Origin: Paracidovorax anthurii
GTDB lineage: Bacteria > Pseudomonadota > Gammaproteobacteria > Burkholderiales > Burkholderiaceae_C
DNA length: 64,000 nucleotides
Direction: 5' to 3'
Assembly (NCBI RefSeq): GCF_003269065.1
Contig: NZ_QLTA01000010.1
Span: forward strand, 62,001-126,000
The position numbers and the translations under genes were made by a program. Positions within the stretch are counted from its first letter, which is position 1, and each line of letters begins with the position of its first letter. The notes beneath the pieces were generated by a model that was not told where the DNA came from, ran no database searches, and saw only the letters and a list, made by a program, of their open reading frames with translations. Below, in pieces: positions 17,209 through 25,541 of the stretch.

Positions 17209-17967
17209 TCAGTACCGGCCCGACAGCAGCGCGCCGAAGCCCGGCACCGCCGTGTCCAGGCCCAGGCGCTTGAGCATCAGGTAGGTGGTCGCGACCGACG
17301 AGGACAGCACGGGCAGGCCCACGCGGTCCTCGATGGGCTGCACCGAGGCCAGCGAGGGCATCTGCACGCAGGCCGAAGCCACCACGGCGTCCACGCCGGC
17401 GGTCTTGAGCTTCTTCGTGATCTCGATGGGCGCGCGCGGGTCCTGGCGGCCCACCTCCAGGTTGTCGGGGATCTCCAGCGAGATGCTGTCCACCACCTCG
17501 ATGCCCTCGTGCTCGATGTAGTCGATGACCAGCTGCGTGAGCGGCTTCATGTAGGGCGTGAGGATGGACACCTTCTTCGCGCCGATGGCATGCAGGCCGT
17601 CCACCAGCGCGCCGGCGCTCGTGACCACCGGCGCCGTGCCGCCGTTGTCCACCGTGCGCTGGTGCAGCCGCGCCTCGGAGACGCGGTGGTAGCCGCGCCC
17701 CATGCTCATGATGGCGACGAGGCAGGCGTAGCCGAGCACGTCCACGCGCGCGTCCGACAGCTCCAGCGCGCAGCGGTCGCTGTCGCCGTCCATCGCGGCC
17801 AGCTCTTCCTTCGTCACGTGCTTCATGCGCATGCGGCTCGAATGGAAGGTGAAGCGCTCGGGCCGCAGCGCCTCGCGCGCGCGCAGGATGGACGGGATCT
17901 CCGTTTCCATCGTGGTGTTGGAACTGGGCACGATCTGCCCGATGCGGTAGGTGCGGGGGATGCTCAC
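17209..17967 (-). CDS. Maleate cis-trans isomerase-like (Asp/Glu racemase superfamily)
   Basis: A 252-residue protein beginning at GTG 17967, which overlaps the preceding stop by four bases (GTGA). It matches the maleate isomerase/arylmalonate decarboxylase branch. Two cysteines are positioned as in maleate isomerase: Cys82 in 'GYACLVAIM' and Cys200 in 'ASACVQMPS'. The predicted reaction is maleate to fumarate, feeding the TCA cycle. Its place as the last enzyme after a ring-cleavage dioxygenase, an FAH hydrolase and a nitrilase-type hydrolase supports this. An arylmalonate decarboxylase activity is the main alternative. Confidence 0.82.
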   Translation of the reverse strand: MSIPRTYRIGQIVPSSNTTMETEIPSILRAREALRPERFTFHSSRMRMKHVTKEELAAMDGDSDRCALELSDARVDVLGYACLVAIMSMGRGYHRVSEARLHQRTVDNGGTAPVVTSAGALVDGLHAIGAKKVSILTPYMKPLTQLVIDYIEHEGIEVVDSISLEIPDNLEVGRQDPRAPIEITKKLKTAGVDAVVASACVQMPSLASVQPIEDRVGLPVLSSSVATTYLMLKRLGLDTAVPGFGALLSGRY

Positions 17968-18992
17968 TGCGGTGTCTCCTGGGGGTTGTCGATGGGGCCT
18001 GGGGCCGAAAGCCACTCGGCCGCGGGTGCCTCGTCGTCGAAGCGCGCCGCCTGCAGCGGCCGGCGATTGACGCGCAGGTCGAAGATGTCGAAGCGGTTGT
18101 AGTGGCCGGTGATGTCGTGCATCTGGCGCGGCTGGATGCAGCGGCCCAGGTCGATGTCGGCGTAGGTGATGCCTTCGTCGTCGATCAGCGGCTGGCCGAT
18201 CACGCGGCCATCGGGGCCGAGGAAGCCCGAGAACGCGCTGTTACGGCGCGTGAGCAGTTCGCGCGCCCGGGGGTTGAGCGGCTCCATGGCGGCGATGATC
18301 TCCTCGGATACCGTGGAGCACGACACGACGGTGAAGAGCTTGCCCTCGAAGCAGTGGGCGGCGGCGCGCACCTTGATGGCCTCGGCCATGTCGTAGTCGG
18401 GCGGCGCCACGGGCAGAGAGATGTAGCTCGCCACGTGCACCAGCTCGCCCTGCGCCAGCAGCGCGAAGCGCGCCAGCGTGTTGGTGTTCTCGCCGCAGGC
18501 CAGCGCGCCCAGCGGCCCGATGGAGGTGGGGTGCACGCGCAGCGCCGAAGCGTCGCCGGGGGCCCAGGTCAGCTTCTCGGCCCAGGTGGGCACGAGCTTG
18601 CGGTGGCGGCCCAGGATGCGGCCGTCGTCGGCGATGGTGACCACGGTGTTGTAGATCGTTCCGATGCCGTGCCGGCTGCGCTCGTTGACGCCGATCACCA
18701 CGTGGGTCTTGTGGCGCGCAGCTGCCTGGGCGATCTTGGCGATCTCGGGGCCGGGAATCTCGATGGCCGAACGCGCCAGGCGCTCGAACCACGGGCTGGC
18801 GTCGATGGGGTTGGCGATCCAGCTCCAGTACGGGTAGCCGGCCACGAACACCTCGGGGAAGGCGACGAGGCGCGCGCCGTTGCCGGCGGCCTCGGCGATC
18901 AGGCGGCAGGCCTTGTCCACCGTGGCGTCGGTGTCGAGGAAGACGGGCGCGGCCTGCACGGCCGCCGCCTTGAATTGGGGCAGTTCAAGCAT
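17964..18992 (-). CDS. Nitrilase-superfamily carbon-nitrogen hydrolase
   Basis: A 342-residue enzyme with the complete Glu-Lys-Cys triad of the nitrilase superfamily: Glu47 ('FPEVFVAGYPYW'), Lys132 ('RHRKLVPTW') and Cys166 ('ACGENTN'). Sequence around the triad is closest to branch 1 (nitrilases/cyanide-type hydrolases). It hydrolyses a nitrile or an amide. Within this operon an amidase acting on maleamate or maleamylpyruvate would make chemical sense, but the family alone would first suggest an aliphatic or aromatic nitrile. It overlaps the maleate isomerase start by four bases. Confidence 0.88.
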   Translation of the reverse strand: MLELPQFKAAAVQAAPVFLDTDATVDKACRLIAEAAGNGARLVAFPEVFVAGYPYWSWIANPIDASPWFERLARSAIEIPGPEIAKIAQAAARHKTHVVIGVNERSRHGIGTIYNTVVTIADDGRILGRHRKLVPTWAEKLTWAPGDASALRVHPTSIGPLGALACGENTNTLARFALLAQGELVHVASYISLPVAPPDYDMAEAIKVRAAAHCFEGKLFTVVSCSTVSEEIIAAMEPLNPRARELLTRRNSAFSGFLGPDGRVIGQPLIDDEGITYADIDLGRCIQPRQMHDITGHYNRFDIFDLRVNRRPLQAARFDDEAPAAEWLSAPGPIDNPQETPQ

Positions 18993-19059
18993 GGTAATGG
19001 CGGGGAGGAAAGGGGAAGAGGAGCATCCCGGCCGCGCGGGCGGCGGCCGGGGGCGGCGG

Positions 19060-19998
19060 TCAGTCGCGGCCGGCGCGCGGGTCGTTGCCCACGGCCACCA
19101 CCGGGTGGCGCAGCGCGCCGATCTTCTCCACCGTGGCCTCGATCACGTCGCCGGGCCACACCCATTCCTGCGGGCTGCGGCCGGCGCCCACGCCCTCGGG
19201 CGTGCCCGTGGCGATGATGTCGCCGGGCTCCAGCGTGATGCCGGCGCTGATGTCCGCGACCAGCTCATCGACCTTGAACAGCATGTGCCGCGTGTTGGAG
19301 CTTTGCTTGGTCACGCCATTGACCTTGAGGCTCAGGTCCAGCACCTGCGGATCGGGGATCTCGTCGGCGGTGACGATGACCGGGCCGAAGGGCGCATACG
19401 TGTCCTGGCCCTTGGAGTAGATCCACTGGCCGGCGCGGCGGTTGTCGCGAGCGCTCATGTCGATCATCAGGCTGTAGCCGAACACGTACCGCAGCGCATC
19501 CTCCTTACGCACGCCCTTGGCGCGCGTGCCGATGATCGCGGCCAGTTCCACCTCCCAGTCGAGCTGGCGCGTGATGGCGGCGTTGTGCTCGATGGCGTCG
19601 CCGGGGCCGACCACCGTGGTGGGCGGCTTGGAGAAGATCACGGGCTGCTTGGGCAGGTCCTTGGCGGTGTCGAGCGCGCGGCTCGATTCGGCCACGTGCT
19701 CGACGTAGTTCAGGCCAATGCCGAAGATGTTCTTGCGCGGGCGCGGAATGGGCGCGAGCAGCTTCACGTTGGCGAGCGGCACGGCCACGCCCAGCGGCCA
19801 GCGGCCTTGCCATTCGGCCAGCAGCGCCGTGGTGCCGGCGACCGCCGAGGGCCCCAGGTCGATGAAGGCCAGCATGTCGTCGGGCAGCGCATGGCCGGTG
19901 TGCGCGCCCAGGCGCTGCAGATCGACGACGAGGTCGCCGACGATGGCGCCCAGGCGGGCGGCGGCGGTCACGTTGGCGCGGTAGGTAACGAGTTTCAT
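19060..19998 (-). CDS. Fumarylacetoacetate hydrolase-family protein
   Basis: A 312-residue FAH-family hydrolase. Metal ligands are visible in 'WEVELAAIIG' and 'MIDMSARD', and 'IFGIGLNYVEHVAES' contains the usual active-site His. Relatives cleave fumarylpyruvate, maleylpyruvate or acylpyruvates between carbons into pyruvate and a diacid. Sitting directly after a gentisate-type dioxygenase gene, it is the expected second ring-cleavage step. No maleylpyruvate isomerase gene is in the operon while a maleate isomerase is, so direct hydrolysis of the cis ring-cleavage product is more likely than fumarylpyruvate hydrolysis. Confidence 0.9.
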   Translation of the reverse strand: MKLVTYRANVTAAARLGAIVGDLVVDLQRLGAHTGHALPDDMLAFIDLGPSAVAGTTALLAEWQGRWPLGVAVPLANVKLLAPIPRPRKNIFGIGLNYVEHVAESSRALDTAKDLPKQPVIFSKPPTTVVGPGDAIEHNAAITRQLDWEVELAAIIGTRAKGVRKEDALRYVFGYSLMIDMSARDNRRAGQWIYSKGQDTYAPFGPVIVTADEIPDPQVLDLSLKVNGVTKQSSNTRHMLFKVDELVADISAGITLEPGDIIATGTPEGVGAGRSPQEWVWPGDVIEATVEKIGALRHPVVAVGNDPRAGRD

Positions 19999-20053
19999 GG
20001 GGTGGGTTCTCCGGAAAAAGATGGGGGATCGGGGTGCCGGAATCCGGCGGGGG

Positions 20054-21184
20054 TCATGGCTGCGCCACGGGCTGGTGGCCGCCGTGGTCGGCCAGGGCTT
20101 CCTCGCGGTAGAGGCCGAGCTTTTCCATCACCGGCAGGTCGCTGAAGCAGAACAGGCAGGCGTCGTCGCTCGCACTGCCGTTGGCATGCTCGTGCCAGGC
20201 CCAGGACGGCACGCAGAAGATGTCGCGCTCCTGCCAGTCGAAGCGCTGTCCGTTGACGATGGAATGGCCGCGCCCCTTGGCCACCTGGTAGAGGAAGCTG
20301 CCGGTGTGGCGGTGCGCCTTGCCGGCGAAGCCGGGCTGGAGCAACTGCATGCTGGCCCCGATGGTGGCCATGACGTGGCCGCCCGTGACCGGGTTCGTGT
20401 AGTGCATGAGGTGGCCATCGAAGGCACTGCCCTCGGCGGATCGCGCATAGCGGCGCAGTGCCTCGTAGGTCGGCTCCCACTGGTACTTGAAGAGCGGCGA
20501 ATACGGCTTGTTCCAGCCCGTGTTGTGCGGGCGCAGGGCCGGCGCGCCCCAGATGCCGACCGAATCGTCCACGGGGTGCCCCACGGCCTGGCGCAGGTCG
20601 GGGTGCACGGCATAGAAGCCGGCCTCCAGCGCATTGACGAGCGGGATGTCCAGGCCGTCCTGCCAGATGCAGGTCGCGCCTTCCGCCTCCACGCCGTGCT
20701 CGTGCCACGTGCCGTTGGGCGTGAGCACGAAGTCGTTGGCGCCCAGCGTCATCTTGTGGCCATCGACGATGGTGTACGCGCCCCGCCCTTCCATGATGAA
20801 GCGCAGCGCCGACGACGAGTGCGCATGCGCCGAGGCGGCCTCGCCCGGGTGCATGACCTGCAGGCCCGAATAGAGCCAGCCCACGGCGGCCGAGACATGC
20901 TGGCGGCCCGGGTTGTTCAGGTAGATCACGCGCCGGCCGGCCTTCTCGGGCGTGACCAGCTCGACCGAGCGCAGCACGTGCCCGCGCAGGTCGCGGTAGC
21001 GCCAGAGCACGGGCACCGATTCGGATTTCGGCTGCCAGGGCTCGATCTTGTTGGCGACCGTCCACAGCGCGCCGGCCTGGAGCTGGTCGAGATCGCGGTA
21101 GTACGCCACCAGCTCGGGCGTGTCCTCCACGTCGGCGCGGCCGGCGACGTTTTCGCGGTATTGGTCATAGGTGGCGTTGGCCAT
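20054..21184 (-). CDS. Gentisate 1,2-dioxygenase-type ring-cleavage enzyme
   Basis: A 376-residue bicupin Fe(II) dioxygenase. The iron ligands are probably His120 and His122 ('ASAHAHSSSALRF') and His161 ('TWHEHG'). Length and architecture match gentisate 1,2-dioxygenase, which opens the ring between the carboxyl-bearing and adjacent hydroxyl-bearing carbons. A perfect AGGAGGTG site precedes the ATG. In this operon the substrate could be gentisate or, if the amino route applies, 5-hydroxyanthranilate; the sequence does not decide. Confidence 0.9.
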   Translation of the reverse strand: MANATYDQYRENVAGRADVEDTPELVAYYRDLDQLQAGALWTVANKIEPWQPKSESVPVLWRYRDLRGHVLRSVELVTPEKAGRRVIYLNNPGRQHVSAAVGWLYSGLQVMHPGEAASAHAHSSSALRFIMEGRGAYTIVDGHKMTLGANDFVLTPNGTWHEHGVEAEGATCIWQDGLDIPLVNALEAGFYAVHPDLRQAVGHPVDDSVGIWGAPALRPHNTGWNKPYSPLFKYQWEPTYEALRRYARSAEGSAFDGHLMHYTNPVTGGHVMATIGASMQLLQPGFAGKAHRHTGSFLYQVAKGRGHSIVNGQRFDWQERDIFCVPSWAWHEHANGSASDDACLFCFSDLPVMEKLGLYREEALADHGGHQPVAQP

Positions 21185-21202
21185 GGTGCACCTCCTGGAA
21201 AT

Positions 21203-23527
21203 TCATGCGCGGCTGCGGGAGAAACTGCGTTCGAGCTGCTCGCGGCCCCACTGGTAGGGCCGGGGCCATTCCACGTCGGGCCAGCCGTGGCGGGCGCTTT
21301 CGCGCTGCAGCCAGGCGGCGTCGGCCAGGTGCGGGCGCGACAACGCGCACAGGTCGGCCCGGCCCGAGGCGACGATGCCGTTGGCCTGGTCGGCCTCGGT
21401 GATGGCGCCCACGGCGATGGTCGGCACGCCGGCCTCATTGCGGATGCGGTCGGCGAACGGCGCCTGGAACATGCGGCCATAGACCGGCTTCTGGTCGGGC
21501 GTGACCTCGCCGGAGGACGCATCCACCAGATCCGCACCGGCCTGCTGGAGGCGGCGCGCGATCTCCACGGCCTCATCCACCGTGGTGCCGCCCTCGGCCC
21601 AGTCGGTGGCCGAGATGCGCACCGACAGCGGCAGGTGCTGCGGCCAGACGGCGCGCACGGCGGCCACCACCTCCAGCGGGAAGCGCAGGCGGTTGTCCAG
21701 CGATCCACCGTAGGCGTCCGTGCGCCGGTTGGTGAGCGGCGAGATGAAGGCCGAGAGCAGGAAGCCGTGGCCCGCCTGCAGCTCCAGCCAGTCGAAGCCC
21801 GCGTCGGCCGCGCGCCGGGCGGCGGCCACGAAGTCGTCCTGGATGCGCGCCAGATCCTGCGCCGTGGCCTCGCGCGGCACGGCCGAGATGCCGGGCAGGT
21901 AGGCCAGGGCGCTGGCCGAGACCAGCGGCCAGTTGCCCTCCGCCAGCGGGTGGTCGGGCCGCTCCCACCCCCGTTGCGTGGAGCCCCGGCGGCCGGCGTG
22001 GCTGAGCTGCACGCCGATGCGGGCGCCGCTCTCGGCATGCACGAAGTCGGTGATCCGCTTCCAGGCGATGGTCTGCTCGGCGTTCCACAGGCCCGGGTCG
22101 CCGGGCGTGGTGCGCGCCTCGGGCGAGACGGCCGTGGCCTCGGTCAGCAGCAGGCCCGCGCCGCCGAGCGCGCGGCTGCCCAGGTGCACGAGGTGGAAGG
22201 CACCGGGCACGCCGTCCTGGCTCGAATACAGCAGCGTGGGCGAGACGACGATGCGGTTGGGCAGCGTGACGCCGCGCACGGTGAACGGCGTGAGCAGCGG
22301 CGGGCGCGGCGCCCGGCCCTCGGCCGCGGGCACGCCCGAGCGGCCGGCCAGCCAGCGTTCGTAGCCTTCGAGCCACTGCGGGTCGCGCAGGCGCAGGTTC
22401 TCGTGCGAGATGCGCTGCGAGCGCGTGAGCAGCGAATAGGCGAACTGCTCGGGCTCCAGGCCGGCGTAGCGCGCCACGTTCTCGAACCACTCGGTGGAAT
22501 TGCGCGCGGCGTTCTGGATCTTGAGCACCTCCACGCTGCGCACCGCCTCGTAGTGCGCCAGCCGCTCGCGCAGATCGCCGCCCGCCTTCAGGGTGCCCGC
22601 AAGTTCGATCGCATCCTCCAGCGCCAGCTTGGTGCCCGAGCCGATCGAGAAGTGCGCCGTGTGCGCGGCATCGCCCATCAGCACCACCGGCACCTCGCGG
22701 CCCGCGGCGCCATCGGGCTGCGTCCACTGCACCCAGTGCTTGCAGATCACGCGCGGGAAGCGGATCCAGATGGCCGACCCGCGCAGGTGCGCCGCGTTGG
22801 CGATCAGGCGCTCGCCGTCCAGCCAGGGGGCGAACAGCCGCTCGCAGTAGGCGATGCCGTCTTCCTGCGACATGTTGTCGATGCCCGCGGCCTGCCAGGC
22901 GGCGTCGGTGGTCTCGACGATGAAGGTGGAGAGTCCGTTCTCGAACTGGTAGGCGTGCGCCTGGAACCAGCCATGCTCGGTGGGCACGAAGATGAAGGTG
23001 AACGCGTCGAACACCTTGCGCGTGCCCAGCCACACGAAACGGCAGTTGCGCTGGTCGATGTCGGGCTGGAAGGTGTCGGCATAGCGCGTGCGCACCGGGC
23101 TGTTGATGCCGTCGCAGGCGATCACGAGGTCGGCCCCGTACTGGCGGGCGACCTCCTGGTCGTCCGTCACCTGGGTCTCGAACACCAGTTGCACGCCCAC
23201 CTCTTCGCAGCGCGCCTGCAGGATGTTGAGCAGCTTCTTGCGGCCGATGCCGATGAAGCCGTGGCCGCCGCTGCGGATCGCCCGGTCCTTGAAGTGGACG
23301 TCGATATCGTCCCAGCGGCTGAATTCCGCCGCGATGGTCTCGGCCGACACCGGATCGGCCTCGCGCAGGTTGTCCAGCGTGGCGTCGGAGAACACCACGC
23401 CCCAGCCGAAGGTGTCGTAGGGCCGGTTGCGCTCGATGACCACGACCTCGTGGGCGGGGTCCTGCAGTTTCATGAGCAGGCCGAAATACAGGCCGGCGGG
23501 GCCGCCGCCGATGCAGGCGATTTTCAC
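21203..23527 (-). CDS. Aryl-CoA monooxygenase fused to old-yellow-enzyme domain
   Basis: A 774-residue two-domain flavoprotein. Residues 1-390 are an FAD aromatic hydroxylase ('[11 protein letters not shown]' dinucleotide-binding motif at residue 7, 'GDAAHTAHF' later). Residues ~400-774 are an old-yellow-enzyme (FMN) domain ('[20 protein letters not shown]'). This fusion is known from salicylyl-CoA 5-hydroxylase and 2-aminobenzoyl-CoA monooxygenase/reductase. It therefore hydroxylates, and may partly reduce, an aromatic CoA thioester para to its ortho substituent. The start is GTG 23527, overlapping the thioesterase stop (GTGA). Confidence 0.9.
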   Translation of the reverse strand: MKIACIGGGPAGLYFGLLMKLQDPAHEVVVIERNRPYDTFGWGVVFSDATLDNLREADPVSAETIAAEFSRWDDIDVHFKDRAIRSGGHGFIGIGRKKLLNILQARCEEVGVQLVFETQVTDDQEVARQYGADLVIACDGINSPVRTRYADTFQPDIDQRNCRFVWLGTRKVFDAFTFIFVPTEHGWFQAHAYQFENGLSTFIVETTDAAWQAAGIDNMSQEDGIAYCERLFAPWLDGERLIANAAHLRGSAIWIRFPRVICKHWVQWTQPDGAAGREVPVVLMGDAAHTAHFSIGSGTKLALEDAIELAGTLKAGGDLRERLAHYEAVRSVEVLKIQNAARNSTEWFENVARYAGLEPEQFAYSLLTRSQRISHENLRLRDPQWLEGYERWLAGRSGVPAAEGRAPRPPLLTPFTVRGVTLPNRIVVSPTLLYSSQDGVPGAFHLVHLGSRALGGAGLLLTEATAVSPEARTTPGDPGLWNAEQTIAWKRITDFVHAESGARIGVQLSHAGRRGSTQRGWERPDHPLAEGNWPLVSASALAYLPGISAVPREATAQDLARIQDDFVAAARRAADAGFDWLELQAGHGFLLSAFISPLTNRRTDAYGGSLDNRLRFPLEVVAAVRAVWPQHLPLSVRISATDWAEGGTTVDEAVEIARRLQQAGADLVDASSGEVTPDQKPVYGRMFQAPFADRIRNEAGVPTIAVGAITEADQANGIVASGRADLCALSRPHLADAAWLQRESARHGWPDVEWPRPYQWGREQLERSFSRSRA

Positions 23528-23967
23528 GATGCGCTCCTTGTCTCAGAGAGGGTGTCGGGTGCCAGGGCCCGGCGCAGGACGTCCGGGATGGCGATGGCTT
23601 TGTGGGTCGTCAGCGACGTGGTGACCAGCACCTGGCGCACGCTCATGCGCAGCTCGCCATCCGCGCCGGTGCAGGCCAGGGCCAGCGTGATCGACTTGGC
23701 GCCGAGCTGCTCCACGCCCAGGCTCAGCGTGACCGCGTCGCCCATGCGGCTGATGGCGCGGAAATCCGCCTCCAGCCGCACGGTGGGCAGCCCCAGGCGC
23801 AGCGTGCCGATGTAGCCGGCGAAGCCCACGCCCGGCAGCAGGTGGTCCACCCAGGCTTCGAGCAGGTTGTTGAACATCACGAAGTACTGGGGATAGAAGA
23901 CGATGCCCGCCGGATCGCATTCGGCGAAGCGGATGCGGTGCGGCCGGGAGAAATGGCGCGGGTTCAT
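23524..23967 (-). CDS. Acyl-CoA thioesterase (4-hydroxybenzoyl-CoA thioesterase family)
   Basis: A 147-residue single hot-dog-fold thioesterase. The motif '[16 protein letters not shown]' near residue 16 includes the catalytic aspartate of the 4HBT family. It is translationally coupled on both sides (ATGA with iorB, GTGA with the hydroxylase). It would release the hydroxylated aromatic acid from CoA before ring cleavage. Confidence 0.91.
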   Translation of the reverse strand: MNPRHFSRPHRIRFAECDPAGIVFYPQYFVMFNNLLEAWVDHLLPGVGFAGYIGTLRLGLPTVRLEADFRAISRMGDAVTLSLGVEQLGAKSITLALACTGADGELRMSVRQVLVTTSLTTHKAIAIPDVLRRALAPDTLSETRSAS

Positions 23968-25481
23968 GCGGGGGCTCCTTCCGGGATGAGTGCGTGGCGC
24001 TGCAGGCCTTCGCGCAGCTTCAGGCCGTGCTCGTCGGCCAGCGCCGCGTCGCGCAACTCGCGCAGCGTCGAGGGTGCGAGCGAGGGGGCATGGCGGTCCA
24101 CCACGGCCATCAGCGTTTCGTAGTTCCTGAGGCCGCGCGCATGGGTATCGCTGTAGCCCTTGACCAGTCGTTGGCAGCGCGCGGCCTCCAGCGCCAGCGC
24201 CGGATCGATGGCGGCGAGCGTGCGCACCCGCTGCAGCCAGGTCTCGATGCGTGCGTCCTCCAGCGCGTAGCGCAGCGTCAGGCGCCGCCCCCACCGCCAG
24301 CGCGCCAGCAGGTAGAGCGTGAGGAAGCCGCCGAGCGAGCTGGTGCGCACGATGCGCCCCTCCTGCGTGAAGCGCGCCACCCAGCGGTGCACGGCATGCG
24401 GGCGCGCCAGCCAGCGGCCCAGGCCGGCCGGCAGGGTCTCGCAGATCTCCTCCAGGCGCGGGTGCATGAACTCCTGGATCTCCAGCACCTGATCGGCCTG
24501 GGCGTGCACTTCGCCGCTCACGCGCTCGAAGCGGCTGCCCCGCGTCTTGAGGTCGGCCACGCGGATCACGTCCTCGTACGACATCCACAGCGCCAGGTGG
24601 CGTGCCGTGTCCGCCAGCAGCGGCGTATCCGTGCCGCGCGCGCCCGCCACGGCATCGAGCCGGTCGAGGTACTGGCGCGCGTAGCCGATGTCCTGGTAAT
24701 CGATCAGGCGGCGCACGCCCTCCACCGCGATGTCGGCCACCGCGGCCGGGTAGCGCTGGGCACGCGCCACCAGCGGAGCGACCGCGGGATGGCGGGCCTG
24801 CACGCTGGCCGCGGCGCGCGGCTGGGGCTTGTCGGAGGCCAGGCGCTCGGGCGCGCCTTCGCGTGCCTTCTCGCAGCCCACGGCGAAGGCCTTGAGGCTG
24901 GGCTTGACGCCCACGCCGCCACGCTCGATGGTCTGCTCGAACTGCTGGCGGTTGAAAGGCAGGGTGCCCGAGCCGCACAGCGCGCCGAACAACACCGCGC
25001 TGATGACGCTGCCGGTGCGCTCGGCGGCGGCGGCCATGTCGAAGCCGATGAAGATGCGGGCCGCGCGCCGGGCCTGCTCCAGCAGCGCGTCGCCATCGAC
25101 GCGGCCGTCGCCCATGGCCATCTTCTCGGCGATGGAATAGACGCGGTGGGTGGAGCCGATGAGCGTGGTGCGGTCCCGCGTCACGAAGCCGCGCTGCACG
25201 GCGCGGCCGGCCTCCATCAGCTCCGAGGCCATGACGATGTCCACGTCTCCCGGCATGGGCGCCTGGGCCAGCACGGGCAGACGGGCGCCGGGCCGGTCGG
25301 CGCCGGGGAACAGCTCGACGTAGTAAATGGTGGCGCCGGTGCGCTGGGCCACGCCCGCCACCGAGGTGGTCTGGGCGAACCAGCCGTTGGCCTCGCCCAG
25401 ATCGACGATCCAGTCGGCCAGCACGCCACCGCCCTCGCCACCCATGGCGAGAATGGCAATCTTGATCGGTTCAGCGGACAT
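23964..25481 (-). CDS. iorB: Indolepyruvate/2-oxoacid:ferredoxin oxidoreductase, beta-type subunit
   Basis: A 505-residue subunit. The N-terminal ~190 residues are the 2-oxoacid oxidoreductase gamma/IorB domain ('ILAMGGEGGGVLADWIVDL', 'TSVAGVAQRTGAT'). The remaining ~300 residues form an additional domain found in the large IorB proteins of aerobic proteobacteria. The ATG at 25481 is preferred over GTG 25484 for its GGAG site. With IorA it forms a CoA-acylating decarboxylase of aryl 2-oxoacids. Confidence 0.9.
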   Translation of the reverse strand: MSAEPIKIAILAMGGEGGGVLADWIVDLGEANGWFAQTTSVAGVAQRTGATIYYVELFPGADRPGARLPVLAQAPMPGDVDIVMASELMEAGRAVQRGFVTRDRTTLIGSTHRVYSIAEKMAMGDGRVDGDALLEQARRAARIFIGFDMAAAAERTGSVISAVLFGALCGSGTLPFNRQQFEQTIERGGVGVKPSLKAFAVGCEKAREGAPERLASDKPQPRAAASVQARHPAVAPLVARAQRYPAAVADIAVEGVRRLIDYQDIGYARQYLDRLDAVAGARGTDTPLLADTARHLALWMSYEDVIRVADLKTRGSRFERVSGEVHAQADQVLEIQEFMHPRLEEICETLPAGLGRWLARPHAVHRWVARFTQEGRIVRTSSLGGFLTLYLLARWRWGRRLTLRYALEDARIETWLQRVRTLAAIDPALALEAARCQRLVKGYSDTHARGLRNYETLMAVVDRHAPSLAPSTLRELRDAALADEHGLKLREGLQRHALIPEGAPA

Positions 25482-25541
25482 CACGGGAAACTCCGGAAGG
25501 AAACAGACAGGAGACGGGAAAGCGGTGACGGTGGCGGGCGC

